From: Rhodospira trueperi
GTDB lineage: Bacteria > Pseudomonadota > Alphaproteobacteria > Rhodospirillales > Rhodospirillaceae
Length of the DNA stretch: 64,000 bases
Direction: 5' to 3'
Assembly (NCBI RefSeq): GCF_900101965.1
Contig: NZ_FNAP01000007.1
Coordinates: 168,517 to 232,516, forward strand
A program made the position numbers and the translations under genes. The first letter of the stretch is position 1, and the number at the start of each line of letters is the position of its first letter. Under the pieces are notes generated by a model that searched no databases, had not been told where the DNA came from, and saw nothing but the letters and a program-made list of their open reading frames with translations. Positions 35,982-44,001 of this stretch are shown here, piece after piece.

Positions 35982-36103
35982 CAGGGTCTCCTGTTCCGGT
36001 GGTCGATGTCCCGTCTTCAATGCAGGACGGTCGGCTCGGGGCGGGGGTCGCCCCGGCACGCGGTCGCGGCCTCGTGTGGACATCCCCACCTTCCATGTGG
36101 TAT

Positions 36104-36118
36104 TGCGAATCACTCGCA
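36104..36118. promoter_or_regulatory. Fur-type iron box between receptor 1 and AraC 1
   Basis: TGCGAATCACTCGCA (TGCG-N7-CGCA) lies in the divergent promoter region, 122 bp before the receptor start and 60 bp before the AraC gene. The same 15-bp geometry occurs at four other promoters of this locus. Confidence 0.7.
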
Positions 36119-36178
36119 TGCGCATGGGTGACCGTCTAACGGCGTCCGGCCGGAATTGTCGAAATTGGGAAAAAACTG

Positions 36179-37147
36179 ATGGACCTGGATGCAGGGGCTT
36201 TCTCCGTGGCGGAACAGGAGTCCGCCGACATCCGCACCCACCCGCTGCTGCCGGCCATGACCATTCCGCCCGGCTGGTCGCGGGCCCTGCGCGTGCATGA
36301 TCTGCCGGATGACATCACCATCACCACCTGGAACGGCGGCGCGGACACGGAATGGACAATTCGGGGCGAGGCCCGGCCCATGGTCTGCGTCGGGGTGCTG
36401 CTGGAAGGTTCCCTGGCCATGACGCTTGACGGCGGCCCCGCCCTGACGCTGGGTCCGGGCACGACCCTGCTGCATGCGGTGGATCACAGCGCGTCGGGGC
36501 AGGATGTCCTTCGGGCCGAAGCAACCCTGCGTCTGGTCGATGTGCGCTTCCCGGCGGCGACGTTTCTGCCCCTCGTGGCCGCCAGTGCCGTCGCGGTGTT
36601 GCGCGACGCCATCCTCCCCGGGATCGACTCACCTGGGGGGGTGGATGTCCTCCGCCACGCGCCCGCCTCGCCAGCCGCGCGGCGAACGGCCACGGAAATG
36701 CTCTGCTGCGACGATTTCGAGGGCGTCGCCCGTGCCCTGTTCCTGCGCGCCAAGGCTCTGGAGCTTTTGGCGATCGTGCTGCGGGATACCATGCCCCACC
36801 CGGGGCACATGGTGTCGGCGCGTGACCGCAAGCGGGTGGTCATGGCCCGCCGTCTGCTGGAACGGGACTACGAGACGTCCTGGACCATTGAGCGCCTGTC
36901 CCGGGAAGTGGGGTTGAGCGAGAAGAAGCTGCGCGCCGGCTTCCGCCAGATCATCGGCACATCCGTGCAGGACCATCTGCGGTCGGTGCGGCTGGCGGCC
37001 GCCATGGCCATGCTGGAGCGCGGGCAGAGTGTGACCGAAACGGCGTACGCCGTCGGGTTCTCCAGCCTCAGCCACTTCAGCAAGGCTTTCAAGGATCACG
37101 CCGGGCTGTCGCCCCGCGACTGGGCGCGCCGCTGCCCGGGATCATGA
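36179..37147 (+). CDS. AraC-family regulator 1 (PchR/YbtA-like)
   Basis: A 322-residue protein. The N-terminal half is a sensor resembling PchR (about 30-180), and the C-terminal 100 residues hold two helix-turn-helices: TIERLSREVGLSEKKLRAGFRQIIG, then SVTETAYAVGFSSLSHFSKAFKDHAGLSPRDW. PchR-type regulators activate a receptor operon when the matching ferric siderophore is present. It is divergent from receptor 1 with a shared iron box, so receptor 1 is its probable target. Confidence 0.88.
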   Translation: MDLDAGAFSVAEQESADIRTHPLLPAMTIPPGWSRALRVHDLPDDITITTWNGGADTEWTIRGEARPMVCVGVLLEGSLAMTLDGGPALTLGPGTTLLHAVDHSASGQDVLRAEATLRLVDVRFPAATFLPLVAASAVAVLRDAILPGIDSPGGVDVLRHAPASPAARRTATEMLCCDDFEGVARALFLRAKALELLAIVLRDTMPHPGHMVSARDRKRVVMARRLLERDYETSWTIERLSREVGLSEKKLRAGFRQIIGTSVQDHLRSVRLAAAMAMLERGQSVTETAYAVGFSSLSHFSKAFKDHAGLSPRDWARRCPGS

Positions 37148-37167
37148 CGGCGGACCGGCGGCGGGGC

Positions 37168-38061
37168 CTATCCCGCCGGGCGCGCTCCCGACCCTTTCGG
37201 GGGGGGCGGCATGCCCCGGACGCGCGTCGTGCGGCGCACCTGCGAGGGGGCCACGCCGAAGCGGCGGCGGAACTCCGTGGACAGGTGGGCAGGGTGATAG
37301 CCGATGGCATAGGCGGCCTCGGCCACCGACATGGCGCCGCTTTCGATCAGCGCCTTGGCGCGGTCCAGGCGCGCGCTCTTGATGAAAGTGTAAACGGGCG
37401 CCCCGAAGAGCGCGTCGAACCCGCGCGTCAGCTTGCGGGCATTCAGCCCCACCCGCCGGGCCAGATCGGGAACCGAGGGTGCGGCGCTGAGGTCGGCGAG
37501 GATGATGTCGCGGGCTTCCATCACCCGGCCGATGTCGCGCGGGGCCAGATCGCAGCCCGAGGACCATCCGGACACCCCGGGCCGGCCGCCGCCGTCGGCG
37601 ACGGAGGCCAGGAACTCCAGGGCCTTGGCGGCGAGGAACAGGCGCTGGGCCGCCGTGGCGCCCGGACATCCCAGCATCTGCCAGGCCACGGCGCGCAGGC
37701 CCGGGCAGTCGTCTGAGCGCGGCGCATCGGTGAGGGACAGCGCTGGTCGGAAGGTGGCAGCGCCGTCGTCCCCCACAAGGTCGGCGATGGTGGCCTCGTC
37801 GACACGGACGAACACCCCCGACAGGGTTCCGGTCCTCAGGGAGCGGTGATGAATCTCGACCTCCCGCGGTTTCTGGAAGGTGATGACGGACCCCGCCCGT
37901 GTCGTGGTTTCTCCGAGACCGTCGACGGCGCAGAACACCTCGCCGCGCATGATCACCCCCGACCACAGACCCGGGCTTACGGTCGTCGTCCAGCACTGGC
38001 CATTGGCGACGGCGTCGTCGGCCAGGATGATTTCCAGTCCGGAGGTGGTAAGTGTCTGCAT
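37168..38061 (-). CDS. AraC-family regulator 2
   Basis: A 297-residue PchR-like protein: N-terminal sensor (VNGQCWTTTVSPGLWSGVIMRGEVF), C-terminal double helix-turn-helix (SVPDLARRVGLNARKLTRGFDALFG ... SVAEAAYAIGYHPAHLSTEFRRRFG). It is convergent with AraC 1, leaving 20 bp between stops, and divergent from receptor 2, its probable target. The start MQTLTT was chosen by comparison with AraC 1; no strong ribosome-binding site is seen. The tail after the HTH is proline/glycine-rich. Confidence 0.85.
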   Translation of the reverse strand: MQTLTTSGLEIILADDAVANGQCWTTTVSPGLWSGVIMRGEVFCAVDGLGETTTRAGSVITFQKPREVEIHHRSLRTGTLSGVFVRVDEATIADLVGDDGAATFRPALSLTDAPRSDDCPGLRAVAWQMLGCPGATAAQRLFLAAKALEFLASVADGGGRPGVSGWSSGCDLAPRDIGRVMEARDIILADLSAAPSVPDLARRVGLNARKLTRGFDALFGAPVYTFIKSARLDRAKALIESGAMSVAEAAYAIGYHPAHLSTEFRRRFGVAPSQVRRTTRVRGMPPPPKGSGARPAG

Positions 38062-38112
38062 GATAAGGAATCCGGGAGCGACCCCAGCGCGGGGACGGAA
38101 CCTGAACCGTAC

Positions 38113-38127
38113 TGCGAAGAAGACGCA
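38113..38127. promoter_or_regulatory. Possible Fur-type box before receptor 2
   Basis: TGCGAAGAAGACGCA has the TGCG-N7-CGCA spacing of the other boxes but a poorer centre. More TGCG/CGCA half-sites follow directly (CTCGCAAATGCGAATCCGCA), so the real site may be the adjacent cluster. It sits between divergent AraC 2 and receptor 2. Confidence 0.45.
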
Positions 38128-38285
38128 CTCGCAAATGCGAATCCGCAAGTTTCATGCGGAAATTCCGAAGAAAGAGACGCGATCCCTGAAGCCAGCCGCG
38201 TTGTCGGCAGGGCGAGCGGTTGAAATGATGCGCAGAACCCTTGTTGGGGAACTGTCGTAACCGACGATGGAAGGAGACCGAAAGC

Positions 38286-40424
38286 ATGGGACCCAGGGAT
38301 CTGCGGCGCAGTCTGCTCACCACTTGCGCATGCGTCGCACTTTCGATGCCGGCGGCGGCTCAGGATGCCACGGACGAAGAAGCCGACGCGCCGACCGTGC
38401 TGTCTCCCATCGAGGTCACGGCGCAGTTCCGCAGCGAGGATCCCCTCGACGTGCCCATCAGCATGGACGTGGTGGACCGTTTCGAGATCGAGGACCGGGG
38501 CCAGAAAGACCTGTCGGACACCCTGAATGCCGTGCCCAACGTCGTGTTGCAGGAGAGCAATGGCCAGGTTGGGTTCTCTACCATCACGATGCGGGGCATC
38601 GGGAACCAAGGCGGCGACATGGCGGGCGGTGACCAGGCCATCGGGATGTACGTCGACGGTGTCTACATCGGCGCCCAGGTCGGCATGAATCCGCCGCTGT
38701 ACGATGTGGAGCGGATCGAGGTGCTGCGCGGACCGCAGGGCACACTCTACGGCCGCAACGCCATGGGTGGCGCGGTTAACATCATCACCGCCGAGCCCGA
38801 GCCTGAACTGTATCTGTCGGGCGAGGCGATGTATGGGTCCTTCGACCTGTACAACTTGGCGGCTGTCGCTAACGGGGCCATCGGAACGTTCGGCGACACC
38901 ACGGTTTCGGCCCGGCTGAGCGCCAATCAGGCCGGGCGCGGCGCGACGGTCGACAACAGCATCGGCGACGATCTCGGGGATTACTCCACGACCAGTGGGC
39001 GCGCCCAGGTGCGGGCGGCAGGATCGCTTTACGATGTTGTGCTTCGGGCCGACTACACGGACCAGGACGCGACGGCCTACGCCTACGATGATTTCGACGA
39101 CGCCGGTGACCGCGATGCCGCGATCGCCGAGCCTTTCGAATACGAGTTGCAGAACTACGGCCTGTCCCTGAATGGCGAAGTGTACATCGGCGATCTGACG
39201 CTGCAGTCCATCTCGGCGTGGCGGAGCACGCACACTTTCGCGGACGGCAACGACTGGAACGCGAGCGATTCCGTTTACCAGTCCGCCGATTGGGATCAGA
39301 ACCAGCTTTCCCAGGAGTTCCGCCTGACATCGCCCGATGACGTCCGCCTGCGCTGGGTCGCCGGTGTCTTCATCTTCCACAACGAGGAGGAAGAGCGGAA
39401 CGTGTTCAGCCACAGGCCCGGCTCCTCCCCGCTGTGGGGGATGTTCGCCAATGGCGAGTCAGAGATAAGCAACTCCGAGACGACCACCAACAGCCAGGCG
39501 GTGTTCGGCGACGCGACCTACGGCGTAACCGACTGGCTGGATGTGACGGTGGGCCTGCGTGTGACGCACGACACCAAGGAAACCCACTACACGCACGTCT
39601 CGCAGATGGGCATGGCGCCGACCCAGACGCTCGACTATGAGTTTGAGGCCCTCGATTTCTCGCCCAAGTTCACGGTGATGGTGAAACCCAACGACGCCAC
39701 GCGCGTCTATGCCACGATCAGCCGGGGATACAAGAGCGGCGGGTACAACAGGCTGTTCGCGCCCAGTCCCAAGCTGGAATTCGAGTCCGAACACGTCTGG
39801 AATTACGAACTCGGCGCCAAGCTGCGCCTGTTCGACGACCGCATGGAACTCAATGGCGCCTTGTTCTACACAGACTGGTACGATCAGCAGGTGACTGCCT
39901 GGCGGGGAATGTACAACGAGATCGCCAACGTGCCGCATTCCGAGAGCTACGGCGCCGAGGTGGATGTCGCGGCACGGGTCACGGATACGGTGACCCTGGG
40001 CGGCGCGTTCGGCTGGACCGAGGCGACGTTCCTCGATTTCCCCAACCCCAGCGCAACCATCGCTTCGGGCGATGGCTTCCGCCAGCCCAACGCGCCCCGC
40101 TTCACCTATGCCCTAAGCGCGCAGTACCTGGGGCCGCTGGACGACATCGTGCCCATCGGCAGTGACGTCGACCTGCTGATGCGGGCGGATTACACCTATC
40201 GCAGCAGCACCTATTACGACATCACCAACCAGCTTGAGGAGCCGGGGTATGGCCTGCTGAATCTCCGAGCCGGCGTGCTGGGCGACGGCTGGCGGGTCGA
40301 GGGCTTCATCAAGAATGCGACCGACGAGGAGTACCGGGTGCAGGCCACCGAGTACAACGGGATGGATCTGGCCGTGGCCGGTGACCCGCGCACCTTCGGC
40401 CTTCGGGTGAAGGTGGACCTGTAG
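38286..40424 (+). CDS. TonB-dependent receptor 2
   Basis: A 712-residue outer-membrane receptor. Signal peptide about 1-26 (ending PAAAQ), TonB-box region VLSPIEVTAQ, plug with TITMRGIGNQGG, AIGMYVDGVYIGAQ and IEVLRGPQGTLYGRNAMGGAVNIIT, then the barrel, which ends PRTFGLRVKVDL with the C-terminal aromatic displaced by Leu. The plug resembles the FyuA/pesticin-type group. AAGGAG precedes the ATG. It is the first gene of the module receptor-MFS-methyltransferase; the MFS gene starts three bases after its stop. Confidence 0.92.
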   Translation: MGPRDLRRSLLTTCACVALSMPAAAQDATDEEADAPTVLSPIEVTAQFRSEDPLDVPISMDVVDRFEIEDRGQKDLSDTLNAVPNVVLQESNGQVGFSTITMRGIGNQGGDMAGGDQAIGMYVDGVYIGAQVGMNPPLYDVERIEVLRGPQGTLYGRNAMGGAVNIITAEPEPELYLSGEAMYGSFDLYNLAAVANGAIGTFGDTTVSARLSANQAGRGATVDNSIGDDLGDYSTTSGRAQVRAAGSLYDVVLRADYTDQDATAYAYDDFDDAGDRDAAIAEPFEYELQNYGLSLNGEVYIGDLTLQSISAWRSTHTFADGNDWNASDSVYQSADWDQNQLSQEFRLTSPDDVRLRWVAGVFIFHNEEEERNVFSHRPGSSPLWGMFANGESEISNSETTTNSQAVFGDATYGVTDWLDVTVGLRVTHDTKETHYTHVSQMGMAPTQTLDYEFEALDFSPKFTVMVKPNDATRVYATISRGYKSGGYNRLFAPSPKLEFESEHVWNYELGAKLRLFDDRMELNGALFYTDWYDQQVTAWRGMYNEIANVPHSESYGAEVDVAARVTDTVTLGGAFGWTEATFLDFPNPSATIASGDGFRQPNAPRFTYALSAQYLGPLDDIVPIGSDVDLLMRADYTYRSSTYYDITNQLEEPGYGLLNLRAGVLGDGWRVEGFIKNATDEEYRVQATEYNGMDLAVAGDPRTFGLRVKVDL

Positions 40425-40427
40425 GCC

Positions 40428-41711
40428 ATGCGCGTCACGGATCCGGACCGGGCGCTGCTGGGGGTCATCGGCGCGCTGTACCTGGCCCAGGGGATCTCCT
40501 TCGGGCTGGTGACCGAGGCCCTGCCGACCCTGCTGCGCGCCGGCGGGGTGCCGCTGGAGACGGTGGCGTTGGTCCCCCTGGCGATGCTGCCCTGGGTGGT
40601 GAAGGTCCTATGGGCCCCGCTGGTGGACAACCGGGGCTCCCGGAGACTGGGGCGGCGGCGCGGCTGGATTCTGCCCACCCAGGCGCTGCTGGTGGCGGCG
40701 CTGCTGGGCGTGGCGGCGCTGCCCTTCGACGCCGACGGCGCGGTGACCATCGTCGGCCTGCTGGGGGTGGCCTGCCTCGCCGCCTGTACCCAGGACATCG
40801 CCACCGATGGGCTGGCGGCCGAGCGTCTCGGCCGGCCGCGCATGGCCCTGGCCAACAGCCTTCAGGTGGGCGGCATGATGGCCGGCCTTCTGCTGGGCGG
40901 CGCCGGCATGATGGTGCTGACCGACTGGGTCGGCGCGCCCGCCGCGCTGTCGGCGATGGCCGGCCTGATCGCCCTGACCGCCGTGCCGGTGCTGCTGTGG
41001 CGCGAACCGCCGGCCGCGCCCGACGCCGACCGGACGCCGGCCCGCCTTCGGGCGTTCTTCCGCTCCCGCACCGGCTGGGCGCTGGCGGCCATCGCCCTGC
41101 TGTTCGCCAACGGCCACGCCGTGGCCACGGCGCTCGCCCGGCTTCTGCTGGTGGAGCAGGACTGGTCCCTGGCGCACATCGGCCTGATCGTGGGCACCGG
41201 CAACGCCGTGGCCATCATCCTCGGCGCCGCCCTGGCCGGACCGGCGGTGCGGGTCTGGGGAGCGGTGCCGGCGGCGATGGCCGGATTGCTGGTCTCGCTG
41301 AGCGGGCCGGTCCTGTGGTGGACCGGCGCAGGCGCGCCCGGGACCATGCCAACGGGACTCGCGGTCGCGGCCACCCTGGGCGGTGGCCTGGGCGAAGGGT
41401 TGGCGTCTGTTGCCGTGTTCACCCTGGCCTTTCGCTTCGCCCATGACGGCCGGCAGGCCGGAACCGACATAACCATGGTCCAGTGCCTACACGGGCTGGG
41501 CGGGATGGTGATGACCGCCGTGGCCACGGCCCTGGTCGCCGCGTCCGGGTTCGGCTGGGGATTCGCTCTGGCCCTCGGCTGCGCCGGACTGGCGCTGGCG
41601 GTCATCCTGGCCACCCGCCGCCTGTGCGAACCCGAGCGGTTCCCCGCCGCCGGCCCGTCCCCTCGCTGTAAAGAAGACGCCCATGTCCAAGATCTCGCGA
41701 AGCCTTTCTGA
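40428..41711 (+). CDS. RhtX/FptX-type MFS siderophore permease, copy 1
   Basis: A 427-residue 12-span MFS protein of the AmpG-like siderophore permease group: GVIGALYLAQGISFGLVTEALPTLLRAGG, VKVLWAPLVDNRGSRRLGRRRGWILPTQ, ACTQDIATDGLAAERLGRPRMALANSLQVGG. RhtX (rhizobactin) and FptX (pyochelin) carry whole ferric siderophores across the inner membrane as single proteins. The preceding receptor gene ends three bases before its ATG, and the methyltransferase gene overlaps its end by 29 bases. A second, highly similar copy lies at 46131-47459. Confidence 0.9.
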   Translation: MRVTDPDRALLGVIGALYLAQGISFGLVTEALPTLLRAGGVPLETVALVPLAMLPWVVKVLWAPLVDNRGSRRLGRRRGWILPTQALLVAALLGVAALPFDADGAVTIVGLLGVACLAACTQDIATDGLAAERLGRPRMALANSLQVGGMMAGLLLGGAGMMVLTDWVGAPAALSAMAGLIALTAVPVLLWREPPAAPDADRTPARLRAFFRSRTGWALAAIALLFANGHAVATALARLLLVEQDWSLAHIGLIVGTGNAVAIILGAALAGPAVRVWGAVPAAMAGLLVSLSGPVLWWTGAGAPGTMPTGLAVAATLGGGLGEGLASVAVFTLAFRFAHDGRQAGTDITMVQCLHGLGGMVMTAVATALVAASGFGWGFALALGCAGLALAVILATRRLCEPERFPAAGPSPRCKEDAHVQDLAKPF

Positions 41712-42345
41712 TCGTCTGGTGGATGCCATCGCCCGCCGCCCCGGTGGCCTTGTCGGCCGCATGCTGTACCGCCATCCCGGCGGCCACATGGCCGGGTTCC
41801 GCATGGGCCTGGAGGCGGTGCCCGTGACCGCCGCCGACCGCGTGCTGGATGTGGGCTGCGGCGGCGGCGTGTTCCTGGAGATGGCCCTGTCCCGGGGCTG
41901 TCGTGCGGTTGGTGTTGATCACAGCCCGGACATGGTGGCCGAAACGCGGGCGCGGAACGCCGCCGCCGTGGAGGACGGCCGCCTGGAGGTGGCGCAGGGC
42001 GACGCGGCGGCTCTGCCCTTTCCCGACGGCGCCTTCACGGCGGTCTTCTGCATGCACGCCTTCTTTTTCTTTCCCCAGCCTGCCGAGGCCATCGCCGAGA
42101 TGGCCCGGGTCCTGACCCCGGGCGGCCGGATCGCCATCGTGACCACCCCGCCTGCGGCATCGCGCCGGGTGCGGCGGATGTTCGGCCCCGTGGCCAAGCA
42201 CATGCGGTTCGACGCGCCGGAGGCCCTGACGCGCTGGGCCGAGGAGGCCGGCTTGGATCCCGGCGCCGTTCGTGCGCCCGATGCGGCGAGCATGCTGTTC
42301 GTGGCAGGCAAGCCGACCGCTCGTGACCAGAGCCCGACCCCTTGA
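41683..42345 (+). CDS. Class I SAM-dependent methyltransferase, copy 1 (siderophore module)
   Basis: A 220-residue methyltransferase-11-type protein: SAM motif VLDVGCGGGVFLEMAL (about 52-67), GVDHSPDMV, LEVAQGDAAALPFPDGAFTAVFC and EMARVLTPGGRIAIVT. It begins inside the MFS gene and is co-transcribed with receptor and permease. The substrate is unknown; a siderophore or its released metal-free form is an inference from the operon. The last 37 codons are nearly identical at the DNA level to copy 2 (47419-48081), unlike the rest. Confidence 0.85.
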   Translation: MSKISRSLSDRLVDAIARRPGGLVGRMLYRHPGGHMAGFRMGLEAVPVTAADRVLDVGCGGGVFLEMALSRGCRAVGVDHSPDMVAETRARNAAAVEDGRLEVAQGDAAALPFPDGAFTAVFCMHAFFFFPQPAEAIAEMARVLTPGGRIAIVTTPPAASRRVRRMFGPVAKHMRFDAPEALTRWAEEAGLDPGAVRAPDAASMLFVAGKPTARDQSPTP

Positions 42346-42478
42346 TGGAAAAGCGTCTGCCCGATCGCAACTCGAAGCGGATGGGCACGACCAGTTCCAG
42401 CCGCCTGTCGGAAATGGAGGCGGGCATGGCCGGCAGCGGCTGTGCCCGCGCGATCAGGTCCAGCACCGCCTCGTCCAG
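42235..42478 (+). repeat. Near-identical 244-bp tract, copy 1
   Basis: This stretch, from the 3' end of methyltransferase copy 1 into the TonB remnant, matches 47971-48214 with three visible mismatches over 244 bp. The spacing is exactly 5736 bp. Flanking parts of the duplicated genes are more diverged, so the tract looks like a recent gene-conversion patch within an older tandem duplication. Confidence 0.9.
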
Positions 42479-42620
42479 ACGGGCGGACACCACGGGCGGA
42501 CACCATCGCCTCGAACGCGGCGTCCTCCAAAGGGGTTCCGTCTGGCGCCTGCATGAAGGAGATCAGCAGCAGGAGGACCACGTTGATCGGCGGTGTCAGG
42601 CTGATCAGCGAACGGCGGCG
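42353..42620 (-). pseudogene. Collapsed exbD-exbD-tonB remnant
   Basis: Read on the minus strand this begins with an ExbD-like N-terminal part (RRRSLISLTP, then a membrane segment PINVVLLLLISFM). It jumps to the C-terminal part of the other ExbD (LEDAAFEAMVSAR) and then continues straight into the TonB C-terminus ([19 protein letters not shown]). The natural TonB stop TAG has become TCG, so the frame runs on. Compared with the intact operon at 48098-50943, most of tonB and parts of both exbD genes have been deleted. A product is unlikely to work. Confidence 0.85.
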
Positions 42621-42717
42621 GGCTGGCCATCGGGCGGGAGATTTTCCTGTCCGTGTCTCCACCTTCCGTCCGCCCAAACCAATGTCCCTAGGATGACTGC
42701 GAGAATATGATTGCAAG

Positions 42718-42732
42718 TGCGTGTTATTCGCA
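42718..42732. promoter_or_regulatory. Fur-type iron box before AraC 3
   Basis: TGCGTGTTATTCGCA keeps the TGCG-N7-CGCA geometry, 69 bp before the AraC 3 start. Confidence 0.6.
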
Positions 42733-42801
42733 TGAGTATCGCGGTCATACTCCGAGACCGACAGCGCGGACCAAGGAGCAGCACATGGGGCGGAGGACAT
42801 C

Positions 42802-43692
42802 ATGCACGAGTTCCGGTCAACGGACTTTTTCCGGGATCCATCCGCTTCGGCGGCCCGCCTGGGACTGGACGTCAAGATCGTCCACCTGCAACCCGGGCTG
42901 ATGGTCTCGCTGGTGGCGTCCCGCGCCGACGCGGATATCGTTGCCCACGCCCACAACGACCATGCCTGCGTTCATTGCAGTTGCCTGCTGCAGGGCTCCA
43001 TTGGCGTCACATTCTCCGGCCAGGATGTGCGGCTGAACGCCGGCACTCTGTTGACTAGCTACGCGCCGGACGAATGGTTCCGCATGCACCTTCCAAGGGA
43101 TCATCGGAACGTGGAAATCATGGTGACACCGGAGGTTCTGGCGACTCTGGCGGGCGACGATTACGACCCTATCGGGGACGAGGTTCACCGCGGCTTTTGC
43201 ATGCGCGGGCACGGTGACGGCCGGCGCGCGCAGGATGCCGCCGCGCGCCTTGCGCGCCTCATCGACGACGATCGGTCACCGCGCCTGCTGCTCCATGCGG
43301 CGGCGCTCGAATTCCTGGCCTGGCATATCGAGACGTACCGGACCGCCGACGGGTGCGAGGCGGTATCGTTGCGGGACCGGAAAAGGCTGATGGCGGCGCG
43401 GGAGCGCCTGCTTCGTGACCTGAGCAATCCGCCGACCATCGCCGAACTAGCGCGCGAGACGGGTCTCAACCAGTTCAAGCTGAAGCGCGGTTTCAAGGCG
43501 GTCTTCGGCCACAGCATCTACGCACTGTTCCAGCGGGAGCGCATGGATCGTGCGCGCGAGCTGTTGCAGCGGCATGGGGTCACGGAAACGGCGATGATGA
43601 TGGGGTACAGCAACGTCAGCCACTTCGGTGCGGCCTTTCGCAAGCAGTTCGGCGTGTTGCCGCGCGAAGCCCGGCGCGGTGTGCTGGAATAG
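42802..43692 (+). CDS. AraC-family regulator 3
   Basis: A 296-residue PchR-like protein with sensor half (about 20-140, including a Cys/His-rich NDHACVHCSC segment near residue 52) and the C-terminal double helix-turn-helix (TIAELARETGLNQFKLKRGFKAVFG ... GVTETAMMMGYSNVSHFGAAFRKQFG). GGAGGAC precedes the ATG. It runs in the same direction as receptor 3, 309 bp upstream of it. The CVHCSC segment is not seen in the other three and could bind metal or a cofactor. Confidence 0.85.
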   Translation: MHEFRSTDFFRDPSASAARLGLDVKIVHLQPGLMVSLVASRADADIVAHAHNDHACVHCSCLLQGSIGVTFSGQDVRLNAGTLLTSYAPDEWFRMHLPRDHRNVEIMVTPEVLATLAGDDYDPIGDEVHRGFCMRGHGDGRRAQDAAARLARLIDDDRSPRLLLHAAALEFLAWHIETYRTADGCEAVSLRDRKRLMAARERLLRDLSNPPTIAELARETGLNQFKLKRGFKAVFGHSIYALFQRERMDRARELLQRHGVTETAMMMGYSNVSHFGAAFRKQFGVLPREARRGVLE

Positions 43693-43934
43693 GGATCGTC
43701 GTTTCGTCTCGGGGCGATCCCGGGGCCATCCTCGGGATTCAACCCGTCACCGCGTCCGGCCCGGCCTCTTCTTACGAGGCGAGAGCAGCCATGCCGCACA
43801 TCTCTTGGCGCGCGCGACCCCGGCTGGTCGCGAGGCCGCGATCGGCGCGCCGGTCCCCGACCGAAAGACCTCCAAAAAGTTCCGGTCCGGGCATTTTCCG
43901 ACCGGACTCGGGGAGACGTCGGGATCTTTGGCGC

Positions 43935-43953
43935 TTACGATTCGCATTCTCAT
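43935..43953. promoter_or_regulatory. Possible degenerate Fur box before receptor 3
   Basis: TTACGATTCGCATTCTCAT reads on the other strand as ATGAGAATGCGAATCGTAA, a reasonable fit to the classic 19-bp Fur pattern, 49 bp before the receptor start. The rest of the 309-bp gap (43693-44001) shows no gene; CCGGTCCGG...CCGGACTCGG near 43880-43912 could form a hairpin. Confidence 0.45.
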
Positions 43954-44001
43954 CGGGTCCGCGTCCGATGACTGTCCGATCGAGTGTCCGGGGGATGAAG
44001 A

